Positions 1 to 12,969 of a stretch of 64,000 bases of DNA are shown piece after piece. Position 1 is the stretch's first letter. Every line of letters starts with the position of its first letter. The stretch comes from Sisyra terminalis (taxonomy: Eukaryota; Arthropoda; Insecta; Neuroptera; Sisyridae), in the NCBI GenBank assembly GCA_958496175.1, contig OY292276.1, forward strand, positions 27,546,001 to 27,610,000, in the 5' to 3' direction. A model generated the notes under the pieces. It was not told where the DNA came from. It made no database searches and saw only the letters and a program-made list of their open reading frames with translations. The position numbers were made by a program, and so were the translations under genes.

Positions 1-780
1 ATAGAATTTTTATTGTAAATAGACCCGGCTATATTATAATAAAATAAATTATTGTTCTACTTGTTACGTTTTCATACGTGAAAAAGATAATCGCCGCTGT
101 GTGTGTTTGTACATTTTCTATAATAAAACCTTGAAAGTTCAATGATACATTTTATCATTAACACAAAAATCAAAATATAGTATTTGGGAAATTTATTTTG
201 AAAATTTGTTTCTTTATAATACTTATAAACGTATGTGTATAACAAATGGAAACAATGTCAAAATTAACTTACCATAATTGTTAAATGGTTAGTTGTGTGA
301 TTGCTGTATAAAATAATATGAAGAATGTTGATCCTTCTTCTGAATAAAAGTTAATGGATACTGTTGGAAAATTTATTCGAATTGGAATGGCTGTAATAAA
401 AGTTTAGCGTCAATAAAATCTGTTCTTATTCGCGTAAGTAATTGCTATGTTGATACTTTGTGTATCTTTTGTTATTGCTTTGGTTTGGAAATTCATAAAA
501 ATGTTTCAAATGTATAAGTATAAATATTAAATGTAGATTAAGAGAAATTTCAAAAAGGAACATTCAAATTGTTAACTGAAACGTAATGTTTGGCGAAAAT
601 AATAGGACTATTTATTAATACGGATGAAAGATCTTTACAATAAAATAATTTCTAATTGTAAAAAAATGCTAATGAAATTCTTTTTTAAATTGACCGGTAA
701 TAACAGTAAAAAGTCAATTGAAATTATCCGTTTTATTTTGAAAAGAAACATTGTTGCTTAAACAATAGGCCACCAATAGG
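1..780. other. AT-rich intergenic stretch
   Basis: No coding segment, RNA gene or repeat that I can support. It is all AT-rich DNA with short open frames broken every few dozen codons. Confidence 0.5.
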
Positions 781-925
781 CTTACTATTGGTCAAGGTGG
801 CCTCCTCAAAACTAGTATGTGTTGAGTTCGAATCTCGTATCGAGCAAATTTTTGATATTTCTCGATTTACGATTTTATATTAACATTAGATTGGCTAAAG
901 ACCTTTATAGTTATAAATATAAATA
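781..925 (+). repeat. tRNA-derived SINE, copy A
   Basis: The 5' part keeps a tRNA-like promoter region (GGTCAAGGTGG, then a B-box-like GAGTTCGAATCTC near 824-836). It is followed by the family body: a cgtatcgagcaaa block, a gatatttctcgattta block, then a degraded gctaaagacc block. The A-box region is damaged compared with the copy at 5046. It is the same family as the copies at 5046, 14038, 16440, 39547, 45412, 51224 and 51881. Confidence 0.7.
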
Positions 926-1293
926 TAAATCAAAACATTCTTTATGCCAAAAATCAAAGCAACACATTGTTTATAGTATAATAATTGATAAATCTACACT
1001 CCGAATATCAACAAAGGTAAAACTATCGAACTATTGTGCAAATTAGCTTTTTTGATTTTCTATTTATGATGAGAAGATAACCAAAGAAGTCAACTCTTTT
1101 TAGAGTTTAAATATTTTTGGAGCTATTATAGAAACAACTTGTATGAAAGATTTAACTTTAAAGTTCCGGTAGAAAGTCATACAATGTCTTTTATGTAAAA
1201 TTCACAAAATGTTAGTTACAATAGTTAATTATTTATCAATATGCAAAATGTATGTAAGAGTAAATTTATTTTAAATCTTTAGAACTACACGTA

Positions 1294-1560
1294 TTGTGCA
1301 AATGTTGTGCAGTTTTAACAATTATACGTACCATTTTAATCACTTTTACTTTAATTACTTGTGTTTTTCTTGATTTTTTTAAATATCTCGACTTGGGAAC
1401 TAAGTCATTCAAGAAAAATAATACAATTGTACAAAATGTGATTCAGAAATTCACTCATCCGTTTTGGACTTGCAGAATTTGTGAAGAACAGCATGTTGAA
1501 AAAACACTTATGAGCAGGATTGAAGATTGTGAACAGAAGATAATGGACAACCTTTACTAA
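1294..1560 (+). other. open frame with a C-x2-C finger-like end; doubtful
   Basis: An 88-codon frame whose second half reads FWTCRICEEQHVEKTLMSRI, a W-x-C-x2-C pair followed by a charged helix-like stretch. This resembles the end of a PHD/zinc-finger segment followed by a coiled coil, as found in ORF1 proteins of some LINEs. The first half is hydrophobic and ordinary-looking. There are no flanking exons or repeat boundaries. It may be a transposon ORF1 fragment or chance. Confidence 0.18.
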
Positions 1561-1647
1561 CTTTCAAAGAAAACTATGTTTAAACATGAGGTATCTGGGA
1601 AGTCTAAAAATAATTGGAGCTTAGAAATCAATTATGTTCCTTTAGAC

Positions 1648-2055
1648 TAGGGATGTGAAAAAATTATTGATTTTGGAAATACTCGATTATTTCTTCTATA
1701 AAAATCGATTTTAGTATTACAAAAAATTGATTTATTAAGAATCGATTTTTTTGTTTGCTGTCGATTTTTACGTCCGCAACCTCCCGAGTCTAGACAGGAC
1801 TCCTGAGTGGTCAGGAGTATCGAAGTGATAAAAGTACTTACTTTTTTCACGACTAGATATTGGTAATTAGTAATAATGATAGATATTTATTAGAAAATTT
1901 CAATTCATTACACGTACCGTAACTTATACCGTAGAAAGAAAAGCAGGCAGTCTTTCAAATAGGAAAAAATCGATTTTTCCCATATCGATTATTATTGAAA
2001 AGATAGAAACCTATTTTTAATTAATCGTCTTTTTCTTTTCAATGTCACATCCGTA
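1648..2055. mobile_element. hAT-like MITE 1
   Basis: A 408-bp non-autonomous element. The left end TAGGGATGTGA and the right end TCACATCCGTA are inverted and match at 10 of 11 positions. It is flanked by an exact 8-bp duplication ctttagac (1640-1647 and 2056-2063), which fits the hAT target pattern nTnnnnAn. The interior holds several AATCGATTTTT motifs near both ends, possible subterminal transposase sites. It has no coding capacity. Confidence 0.85.
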
Positions 2056-2063
2056 CTTTAGAC

Positions 2064-2425
2064 CAGGATTTCTCAACTTTTTTGCACTACGTCTCAACTT
2101 ATCCTTTTGAAAACTCTTAGACATTGTCATTGCCATGGCCATTCGTAACCCTACCATAGGTCAAAATAGGTTTACCGAAGTTGGGGTCCAAGTGTTGGCC
2201 CAAGGGCATAAGGCCATATGGCCTTATCGTTCAACTTTGGAGGTTCCTGCATGGGTTGCTAATTGCAAGTACGGAATTTACAGTAGAGTTCGCCAAAAAC
2301 TTCAACAGTTTTGATTTAAATTTTAATTTTCCTATTATAGTGCAACTTAAAAATTAAAGTTAATTGGACGGAATCTCATTTTTTTTAATTATAAAGTACC
2401 ACATCAAAAAGTTTGTAAAATCCTG
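2064..2425. mobile_element. hAT-like MITE 2, sharing a target site with MITE 1
   Basis: A 362-bp element that begins where the right duplication of MITE 1 ends. Its left end CAGGATTTCTCAACTTTTTT pairs with the right end, whose complement starts CAGGATTTTACAAACTTTTT. The right flank again reads ctttagac (2426-2433). The different TIR shows that it belongs to another hAT family than MITE 1. It has no coding capacity. Confidence 0.8.
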
Positions 2426-2433
2426 CTTTAGAC

Positions 2434-5045
2434 TGTGATTTGAAAATTTTAAGTCTGGATTTTCATATTAGCTAGGCTAATTTAGATCCCTTAAAATTTA
2501 TCATTGTATTACTTGGTTGCTAAATTTTTTTATGGATTTCATATCAATAGAAATTAACTATTATAATTAGTTAGAAGTTTTTTACATAAAAAAATCAGAC
2601 ATAATACTCATACTATTAGTACAATTACTATCGTTACTTGCCAGTAGAAAGCGATCGCAAAAAGACTGCGACAAAACAGTTACATGACAAAAAAGTCATT
2701 TTTTTGCATCCCATTTTATTAAATATCAATATCAAATTTAAATAGTTATCCGCTTTGTGTATATTTACTTAAAGTCATGCTATAATTGCTTAAGACTAGT
2801 TTAAATTGACTATAATTTTGGTAATGATAATTTTTCTTACGGTATTCGAACTCATTTTCCGCACATCCAATAAAAATTAGTTGACACATGGAGCATAATA
2901 TATATGTCGATTTTTTCTTTAAAGTTAATGGGCATTTCTTTGAAGATATCCACGTAATAAGTCGACTGTCCTTCTCATTATCTCAAAATATTAAATAAAT
3001 ATTTAATGATTTCCAGTAGTATTAATTTATAAATTTGATCTTAAGCTCTGTTATTTAATTTTTAGGAAATTTTGCGAAATGGTTGGCCAAAATTTTGTTT
3101 GCTATTTGCTGTTTTTAGTTTTTCGTAGAATTTGTTCGAGAAAAATGTGATTAATTTATAAAATTACCAAGGTTACTCATCAATAAGTTAATGCAGTTGG
3201 GTTTACGCAACAAATTGCATTTAATTTCGGTGGAAAAAACTAGCCTTGAATAGGAGAATGTTGAAATTATTACAACATGGGATTCCAATTGTTTAATGCA
3301 AAAAATTTAGTTGCCTTTACATGTGCAATTGAAGGCCATTGTGTCATGCTTGAAATTATTGTATTCATTTTCAATATAAAATTACATAAATTAACTAAAA
3401 AATATGAGTTAAACAATTTAATTTTCGATTTCTTTTCGTTTGAAAATGCTTTCGGTCGCGTGTTTTTATAGAAAAATGACTCTACACTGAAAAGATAGTG
3501 AAGTAAAGTAAAAAATTCAAAGAAATGTGAATTAACAAAACTTATTTTCGAATACTTCACGAATCGTTAAGCGAACGGCAAACTTTTTACTGTTATTTTC
3601 GGAGATGCTAGATATATACTTAGTGCACCTATTTACTACCATATTGAAAAAAAAAATTACGGAAAATCCCGTCCACCTAGTAACTTAAATATAGCCTCTT
3701 AATGTTGTTATTAAACGAACCAAATGTATTTGAGAGGAAAAGTCTTGTCGAGTTCAAAACGACAGCTATAAATAGACGCATAAGTATTGGATATATGGTA
3801 CTTTTTTGAAATTAAATACGCGTTATTTCTGAAACACTAAATCAATTTGGAAAGATTTTTCACAACTTGTGTATCCATTAATTTATTTCAGAGGAAAGTT
3901 ATGATCTACCTATATAAGTCGTAGATATATAGAATTGTATTAAAATATCGCCGTCGATCACTGAATTGTTGCACGCTTTACATGTAATAAATGGTCAAAA
4001 GGGCCGGATTTCACTTTGAACCTTTAAAGGTTAATGTTTGAATCTGAAAGCATCTAATTTATTTTTTTGTTTCCACATGACGTTACCATCTTTGTTGATT
4101 TTTCAACCTTTAACAATGTTATAACTAATTTTATCTATTAAAAGTAATAACTTAATTATTTTAAAACCAAACTTCTTTCGAAACATTGTTTAAAAATACA
4201 ATTTTAGAATTATATGAATTTTAGTCTCAAAATACAAAAATGTTATAAGAGCTCAAAGTTAAACAGATAAATATTTATTTTTTTTAATTTCCATTGTACT
4301 TTGATTTTATTTGGTTTTATTTTAATTATTTGATTTGTTAATACAAATAATCACGACCAAAGGATCTCAAACAATCTCAATTTAAAGTATGATAAAATTT
4401 ATATACAATTCTAAAAACCTGATCCATCCAAGTATTATATTATTGTAACTATATTATTATAAATATGTAAAGAATAAACACCAGCGTATCAACTTGCCTA
4501 AATTAATGTCATTTAAAAATTATTGTTAGAAATTATTTCATTAATCACATTTAGACAATAAAAACGATTTAAACGACAACGTTGCCTCATTTCTTCCTGT
4601 AATATCCTGTCCGTGCAAAATTTAATATGTATATGTACCAGCAAATTTAAATTTGATCAACTATTATTATATGTAGGTAAGTATACAAGAAATGTTTATT
4701 TGAGACTCAATTTATCGGTTCAACACCCATGAGCATTTAGTAAAAAATCCAACGGTCGCAGTGGTCGGATTAATAGGTGTGATTTGGCGTCAATTTTCCC
4801 AAGCGCTAATTTCGTCTGCGGTCAGAAATAGACCCAGACGTAAGATTTAATCGACCAAGGAAGAAACCTTAAATTATTCTTGAATCAAAAAAGTGGCCCT
4901 GACATCATCAAAATGTTAAAAATCGTCAGAAACGTGACAGATTTTCATGTGGGAAAATTGGGGTCAAATCTTCTAAAGCCGATTGAAAATAAAGATCCTA
5001 CCAACAACTTTTCGTATAAATTAGATTGCCAAGAATCACTAGAAG
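2434..5045. other. intergenic, no gene seen
   Basis: AT-rich sequence on both strands. The open frames near 3270-3560 overlap on opposite strands, have low-complexity composition and match no family that I recognise. No inverted repeats with target duplications were found. Confidence 0.4.
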
Positions 5046-5219
5046 CTTACTATAGTGGCCGAGTGGTCAAGGTGACCGTTGCAAAATTGGCAGGTGTTGG
5101 GATCGAATCTCGTATCGAGTAAATTTTCAATATTTATTGATTTACGGACTCTTAGTAACTCTAGAAACGCTAAAGACCTTAGAAGTTATAAAGCGACGGT
5201 AAATAACAATTAAAAAAAT
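5046..5219 (+). repeat. tRNA-derived SINE, copy B (best preserved)
   Basis: The full-length family member. An RNA polymerase III A-box-like TGGCCGAGTGG lies at 5056-5066. A B-box-like GGGATCGAATC lies at about 5099-5109. The spacing and the stem-like cgtatcgag fit a type II (Leu/Ser-like) tRNA head. The non-tRNA body follows (gatttacgga, gctaaagacctta, ttataaagcgacggtaaata), and the copy ends in an A-rich tail near 5210-5219. A chance open frame crosses the copy and is not a gene. Confidence 0.85.
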
Positions 5220-8022
5220 GAACCACTAGTATTCCTAAAAAATGGAATATTTAGTCATAAGAAATTTTGTACAGAATTGCACATTGGAGTTTATGGGAGT
5301 TAGAAGGTAAACGTAACAGGTATCTTAATTTTTTGCACTTTGTATACAAATCCTTGCTTCCATCTCTAAAAATTCGGTTTTTTGAATTTCAGGAAGTACT
5401 CCAAAGGAGTTAATGAATGAGTCAATGGCAAAATCATCATATTTCTGGTATCTATCTACGTTCTACATATCGTCGGTTTTTGACAAGAGTGACATAAGTC
5501 AAAAATGAACGATTTTAGTAAAACCGAATTAAATTGTATAATTAAAGAAAAACGGTCTCTGCTTCATTACTTAAAAAGAAATTGGGATTTATTTTTGCTG
5601 TTTGATTTGAAATCTTTAGGTTTATGCCTTTTTATTGCAAATTTTATTTTTGTAATGAAAATAGCTTTCTAGAAGTGTCGTATAAGAAATGAAGTCGTAT
5701 TAAAAATAACCATTGTCTCAAATTTGGGTTAACTAATTATTGTCATTTGTTTCTACTGTTATTTCGTTTTCGTTCAATTGACAATTTCTGGTTATTTGTC
5801 AGTTGTTGTGTTAGTGTTGCCTGTAAAAAATTCACGAGTAGCTACTAGTATCATAATAAATTTAAAATTTTAAAAACTAAGCCAATCAAATTTAACATGT
5901 TTCACAATTTTGGTAAGAAAAGCATGTAAGAGTTAGAATGTAGGATGTGAAACGAATAACTAAATCTTGAAAAAAAAAGTCCAAATCATTACCGTTTTTC
6001 TTTGATAAAAGTAAGGTTCGACAGATTTCGGCTTCAGCTAAAAATTCAATTTCGGCCGCACCTTCGTACCAAAATTAGCTAGAGATTTGGCCGAAACCAT
6101 ATTAGCTGCTAAAAATAAATAAATATATACTGATTGGAATAAATTGTGTATTATTATTTGAGGAGTTATAGCGAAGGAATGTTAGGTCTATAATACCACT
6201 ATTATACCTATTTTCCTTTGTTGACTTTTTGATTGAAAATATTAACTGAATATTAGTCTTTGAACTTAATACCGATTTGAACGTCTTAATTTTGATATGG
6301 ATTTGGATAGTTTGGGATCTATGGAGTATGCGATTTTACTAGACATTTTTACTATTAGTACCTAATACTTGTTTTAATTGTGTTTATAATTTTTATTAAA
6401 ATTAGTACAATTTTGGAGCCTTTAACTTCGGTGAAAGGATTGAGTTAAGGACAACATTTTCTTGATTGAACCCTAAATATAAGTTAATTATTATTTTTAG
6501 TAATAATGGCAAAATTGAATAATGAGATATCTGAAGAAAGAAGACTTATGAACCAATGTTTTCGTGACAGAGAACAACTGAAAAGCAAGTGTATTCTGAA
6601 AAATAATATTTTGAAGGTACGTAATACACATAATAATAATACATACTTACATTGTACATAAGTATAAAAAAAATTAACATTTGCATAATCAGTCATCAGT
6701 CTATCAAGTTTTTCATAATATTTCGCTCATAAGACCTACACTACTTAGTTACCTAAGTATATAGAACACTAAATACCAATAATACCATTTATGTATTATA
6801 TTTTTTTCTAAATAGGAATACAAAGTTTTGAAAATGGGCATATAAGTAGTACTATCGTTAAATATTTCAAGATATTCATTAAGATAAGAACGTTTTTGCA
6901 ATCTCCAAATTTAATAATTTAAATTGACTTGAATCCTTTCCAAACTTGACAAGATCCGACGATAACATAAAAATATGCTCATATCTATCGTTAGAATTTT
7001 GTTTCATTATAAAATATTTCATAAGTTGGCGGTTAGAAACCTAAATATTTGGGGAACAAATTTCCCGGCAATAAATAAATCTTGAAAAAAATCTTTATTA
7101 ATTTAATTTAATGAAGATGTTTTTTTTTTAAAATAAATATCTATTAATCAATTGGGAAAATGTCGTTCTTAATTTTTTTTTTTTTTGAGAAATAATACCT
7201 ACATCTTCCGTTCGGAAATTTTTTTAACTTTCTAGATTTTCTTTAGAAAATTATCATTATGAAGATAATAATCTAATTGTTGAGTTGCATGAAAACTGTC
7301 ATTAGTACAATATAATTGATGAACGAGAATAAACTTTGACATACTTCAACAACATATTTACATTTATTTAAAAAAAAATATACATGAAAACTATACCCCT
7401 GGCTTTCTTAAGTTAAAAACAAAAATATGCAAAAACTTTTATTTTATTTTTTGCAAAATATGTGCAATACAATTATTTGCATTGCATGTTTTTATACAAG
7501 AAATATCTAGAAGTAGTTGGAAAAGATCTAATTTTTGTTCGATTTCCTTTGCAACAATAAGAAAAGAAGTTACTTCATTTTTTTAATGTTCTAATATAAT
7601 AGTACCTTATTTTACATAACTTTCTCGGTTTAATTAAAAATCATTTGAAAAGGTTTAATTACGAATATTCTTAATTTCTTTGTTTATTTTCTCTTTACGT
7701 AATGCTATTTAAATTTTAAAATTGTGAGAAAAAAATATGCGAAAGAATTGAAGTAAAAAGTCTTAAATAATTCTCAAGGAAAGAGCTAGAAAACCGAGAA
7801 ATATTTTAATGAGAAATTCTAGTTGGTTTATCAGTTATTATTCAATGTGTCATTTGAAGTAATATATGAAAAGTTTATCGATTTTCTTCCTATAAAAAGT
7901 CACCGTTCGAAACACATACAAGAAACATGAATTCATTACTGTTTTTGATCTCTGGGTATTTCATTTTGAATTTTATGAGGAAAGGATTCCATTTAAATTT
8001 CGATTTGAGTTCAATGTTAGTA
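5220..8022. other. intergenic, no gene seen
   Basis: AT-rich, with long A or T runs around 7110-7190. The only notable patch is at 6010-6105, where ttcggc/ggccgaa motifs alternate, as they do at the right end of the window (63905-64000). It is probably a degraded simple or subterminal repeat. Confidence 0.4.
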
Positions 8023-8235
8023 CAGCAGAACGCCGATTAACCGAATCGCCAATTATCCGAATCGGTCCTAAGCGTAATCGGTCACGCTTCAATGATATTA
8101 GCACACGTCGAAACAACTCGGCTTCCGTGAATTCTTACCTCATCATGATGTCATGCTCGATGTCCGATTATCCGAATTTTCGATTAGCCGAATCGACTCC
8201 AGTCCCAATTACTTCGGATAATTGGCGTTCTACTG
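8023..8235. mobile_element. pogo/Tigger-like MITE
   Basis: A 213-bp element with inverted ends. The left end is CAGCAGAACGCCGATTAACC. The right end complement is CAGTAGAACGCCAATTATCC. It is flanked by TA on both sides (8021-8022 and 8236-8237), as expected for the Tc1-mariner/pogo superfamily. The interior is GC-richer than its surroundings and carries repeated ATTATCCGAAT motifs near both ends. There is no transposase. Confidence 0.8.
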
Positions 8236-9011
8236 TACCTAACTAAGACCATTAAGGAAACGTTTTAGGTTACTGATATCGTTATTGAAAAGTAATATGG
8301 GTCACCTAAAATGATCATATATGTATCAACCGGTAATCGGTGTTTCATGGGTTTCTATTCTTAAGATGACAGATTTGGTTTTCTTCAGACATACGTTTTT
8401 TGTTCGGATCTATCGGATTTTGTACCCTTCACTCGATTTAACACACATAAGCTAATGTACGTAAAATGAGAAAGTTAACAAGATACTGTCTGTACCCGCC
8501 CGGCGTCGATCGTAAATTGGTCGCCCTTTATTTTTATTAAAAGTGAAGAAAATTACAAAAAAATCATATACCTTCAAAAATTTTTTATTCTTTAAAAATG
8601 TAGTCTTCACTTTTCTATCAATATGCCGCTCTATTTTCTACTGCTGATAGCGCTCAAAAAGATCATAGAACGCCATTTCAATAAGATTTTTCGTTTCTGT
8701 GTTATTCTTTATATTCGAAAGCTCGAAAAAAATCGTTCAATAAAACTTAAGTATACAATGGTTGATACAATACTTTTTTTAAAAACGAAAATAAAATTAG
8801 ACTATTGAAAGGATATTGAAAAAAAAAGATTTCTTTTCATAACGACCTAGGCATGACTTCATTTTCAAAATGGAATATTAAGTATAATAATGCTAGTAAA
8901 ACAGTCTTTCGTTTTATTTTTGATTTTGGCTTTTTTTTGCATTATAACGTTAGTTTCAGAACAAATTTTTAGGAGAAATTTTTTCAGGAAGCGACAATTT
9001 CTTTTGAGTGA
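8236..9011. other. intergenic, no gene seen
   Basis: AT-rich. A GC-richer patch near 8490-8525 carries no recognisable motif. A 61-codon plus-strand frame at 8623-8808 has no family resemblance. Confidence 0.35.
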
Positions 9012-9202
9012 GGGTCAATCCAAATAATGTATTTAACCATTTAATATGTGGCATATACTTTAGCTTTCAGGAAGAAGTATATGTTTTAAATTTAAGATAT
9101 GAATAGCAGTTAGCCCAGAATATATGTTATTTTGTGTAGAATGCCTTTTTTGCCAAGTAGGTATATGTCACATATTAAATGATTAAATACATTATGGTCA
9201 CC
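9012..9202. repeat. short inverted-repeat element (MITE-like)
   Basis: The arms at 9012-9060 and about 9154-9202 are inverted copies. Both contain AATGTATTTAA followed by CATTTAATATGTG and CATATAC with few mismatches. A loop of about 90 bp separates them. I see no convincing target duplication, so the superfamily is unassigned. Confidence 0.65.
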
Positions 9203-12200
9203 TACTGAAGTATGCATTATTTTGACATTTTGTGCTTGCAATACCTTTGCTCCTAGTCAAATCTCAAATTCCAAACTTTAGGTGCATAATACTATCATAT
9301 AGTACTTTAAGGAGGTGATATTTCAGATTTTTATCTGGTCCCCCACCAGAGATATTGAGCTCAGAAAATTGCAAATTTTGAAAATTTCCAAATTTTGTTA
9401 TTTTAATTTTAAAAATTTTAAAAAGGCTTAAAGTCTCAGACTTCAAATTTTGTTTTTGAATACAACTAGTATCTAATTGTTTGTGAAAAAAGTTTTAACG
9501 TGTTGACTCTTTCCTTTTCTTCACAATCTTTCCGTGAAAATTGGAGTTTTTACAAATGAGAGCTAAAAATTTAGGCTGAAATTTCACCCCTTAGAATTAC
9601 ATTTAGGTGAAAACGTCTTGTTACAACCTTATAGCTTATATTTTCATGAACCCACTGCTTTTAGTTTCATTTTGATAGGACAAATAGGGCCTGGGATAAT
9701 CAAGTTTCTGCAAACTCTTAAAAGTGCGAAAATGTCTGCGTCTAGTAAAACTAATATGGCCACCACTGGAAAACTAAAAACAATAAAATTAAAATAATGA
9801 TGAATTTGAATTACTAACATGTTGGGGTGATAGCAAAAAAAAATCAGAATTAAAAAAAATAATCAAGCGACCAGTGCTGGACCGACTGGATTGGACTGAC
9901 CCGTGACAATTTTTTATTGGGAAGTCTGCGAAACGCTTATCATATACGCTCGGTAAGTTGTGTTGAGCTCGAACGAGTTAACAACTGAACGATGGGATAG
10001 TAAATTGTTAAAAAAAATTTGTTAAGGTAGAGCCTATGCCCACTGTATTCTCATTATCCATCTACCCTAAGCATACATAATATATTAAGAATTGATCTTA
10101 AATCTAAAGGCACAATTGTTTCTCATTTGTTTCACCCAAATCCAAAAATCATTGGTATAAAATATCAATAAAATAAGAAATTTTTGATTTCTAAAAGGCA
10201 GAAAGAATAACTGCTTTATCTTGCTGGTTTGGTTGGTACATTTGCGCTAAAAATGTTTATAAAATAATTTGAACACATCTAAACTGTTAAGATTTAATAT
10301 GTTATACTACGTTGTTATTTAATAATTAAAGACTTATACCCGGCTGATCATAAGCTATCGTGAGTAATTTACGCATGACAAGTGCGCATTAGCAAATATA
10401 GCTACTAATACGATTTTTAATGCGAAGTCAATGATGAAATATGATTTTCGGTAATTTAATTACACAATTCTTTTCTCAAAAGTACCGGATGGACGCATTT
10501 TTTTTTCTTTTAATAGCATAAAACATCCTTTATTATTACACTTTTACAAAGTAAGTATTTATTATCATTAGTTTTGTGATTTCAGTTGCACTCGTTCTCA
10601 TAAAAAAACATCTTAAAAAGAAAAGATTAAATATTAGTTTTATTGTACTTTTAACACAAAGTTCCTAATCGAAATAAAAAGTATGTTAATATTTATTTGT
10701 AATGCTTGATTTTTCTATTTTTTATCATTTTCCGATCATGAATTCTTATGGTGTAAAATTCTGAAGTTCCTTAAGTTCATATTCCATTAATAGCTCTAAC
10801 CATAATGATCAGTACTCATTGCAATCAAGTAATATTTCCTGCAATATTTGTTTTTGTATAATTGTATTTAAAATAATTACACCTATAAAACCACCTAGTA
10901 ATGATGAAAAAATTTAATTTAAAGTAGTTAACTGTTGAAAACCCAAAATAAAAAAAAAAAATAGATTAATTAAATAAAATAATAAACTCAAGTATTGAGG
11001 AACCAAGGTCTAACAACCAAGTGTACTATTTGCATAACATATTTTCATGGAAAACCAAAATATTTTTTTTTTAATTTTTAAAAACAAATTACATTATGTT
11101 AGTAATTTGTTTTGCAAAATTTTAGGTAACATTTCCTTATTGTAATAAAAACGATTTTAATGTTAAAAAAATGTTTTATACAAAGTCCACTAGAAATTTT
11201 TCTTTAATAGACAAATTTTTGGTTTTATTACAGTTTCATATGTCAGCACAAAGCGGCATTCCATTGGCGAATATTACCACTGTAAATTTCTTATAGCTAG
11301 TGTTAGAATATAACAAATATGTCATGGTAAGGTATACACTTTATAGAATGATAATCGAGGTCGAGAAACGAAGCGCATCGTTCAAAACCTGTAATGGTAT
11401 TTCAGTAAATAAAAAAGTTTGACCGGAAGCTAAATTCTCCGTTGAAAAAATTTCACTAATTTGTTATTTAATTTTTTTAACATTACATTTTTATTATTAT
11501 TAATTTATTATTTCGGTACCACAGTCAATTGGTATGCGTACGTGTGCTTTACAATAAATTAGTTTATTCAGTATATATATCCATTAAAAAATTGTTTTTA
11601 ATTTTAACTCCAAGTAAAATTAGAGGAAAAACAAGAAAATTAATTTACTGGGTGAAACATACAATAATAAAATTGTTTACCTACTGTAAAAATTTCGTCA
11701 TTAATAATAATTATTATGGTTTTGTATACAGGTTCTTGCACTTTTGTAGAAAGACATATACATTTTTAGTTTTCAATTTAGAGGAAAAATTCAATATTTA
11801 ATTCGGTCGTCAAAGGAAGGTGCTAATCGTACAATAAGTAAATGATTTAAACGTCATTAATAGAAAATTTCCTAAGACACGTAAATACGTTTTCATTTTT
11901 ATTCTTCAGTGAATAAGTTAAGTAACTACATCATTGAAATATGACCATTTTTCTAATTTTTAACAATTATAGTTTTACACCAATTATCTATTTCGTAAAA
12001 TTAGATATAGAATCTTTGAAGGTTTGATTTTATGTACAGAAATGGTTTAGAAGCGGAGATTTTGAATTGAATTTTTCGGAATCAAATGTCGAACCGGAGT
12101 CGGAGTCGAAATCAGAGGTAAAGTCTATACATCCATACAGTATATACTTTAAGGACAGTTCCAAAAGAATAGTACAAATATTGCTAAAAAATCGGTTTCT

Positions 12201-12559
12201 CGGATCAGTTAAATATAAATTACAGAACATATATATCACATGAAACAATAAAGCATGAATTGTATCCTCGATTAATTTTCGATTTTAAAATTTTCGGAAC
12301 CGAAGTCGAATAAAATAAATCAGAAGTTCCAACTTTTCGGAGTAATATAACTAATAACCACGCATTCGCTATGTATGAAGCCATGGTAGGGGAAGCAAAA
12401 TCGACACAAGCGTTCCCAGTGGTCAGTTTAACCGTTAAAGTAGGCTATTATTATTGAATTTGTAAGCAAATAGGTACCTATGAGAACTTTTATTTTAATA
12501 AATATAACGAAAATGAGACACCAGAGTTCACAGCATTGCAATAATATATATTTAGTGTA
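9203..12559. other. intergenic, no gene seen
   Basis: AT-rich sequence with no supported gene. At 12050-12120 and 12290-12345 short runs of cggaa/gtcgga motifs recur, which look like a decayed simple repeat. The 90-codon plus-strand frame at 11529-11801 is made of low-complexity hydrophobic and basic residues and is probably chance. Confidence 0.35.
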
Positions 12560-12969
12560 TCATCTTTTTCTAGTACTCCTTCAACGTTGACGATTGGCGA
12601 TCATCATGGTTATTTTGATCTTTGATGAAGTTAGTACTAGTTCGTACTTCTTATAACCTACGTGTTCTCCAGCTACCTTCCGGTTTTGGCGATACACCCA
12701 CATTCAAAGGTGTCAATTTTATCCTCCAGTTTTGGTTAAGAGTCCATCTTTTCATTCCGTACAAGACAATAGGGAATACATAGGCACTTGATCATTTTTA
12801 ACCGTAGTTCCAGAGATAAAGTTCGGTTGCCAAAAGTTTTTCGTATCTTTGGGAATATTCTTCTGGCTTGCTCAATATCGTTGAGTATCTCTACCATTAG
12901 GTGAAAACCACCTTTATTTTTTCCAAATAATTGGATATATTGAAAGGCATATTTTGTGACAAAATACAT
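12560..12969 (-). mobile_element. LINE 3' remnant (endonuclease-reverse transcriptase type)
   Basis: Translated on the minus strand, the segment begins with IEQARRIFPKIRKTFGNRTL and SLELRLKMIKC. After a frameshift near 12780 it continues VLYGMKRWTLN. This is the typical region C-terminal to the reverse transcriptase in non-LTR elements often labelled 'craniofacial development protein 2-like' in insects (pattern: IxxARxxFxKM...LSLELRxRxxKCYVxSVLLYGxExWTL). Catalytic domains are missing and the frame is broken, so it is a dead fragment. The same domain occurs at 32915-33640. Confidence 0.75.

Noticed and set aside
5046..5122. Possible functional tRNA gene (Leu/Ser-like)
   Set aside because: A and B boxes are present, but the acceptor stem does not pair properly, there is no convincing anticodon loop, and the sequence recurs with a conserved non-tRNA body, so it is a SINE head.
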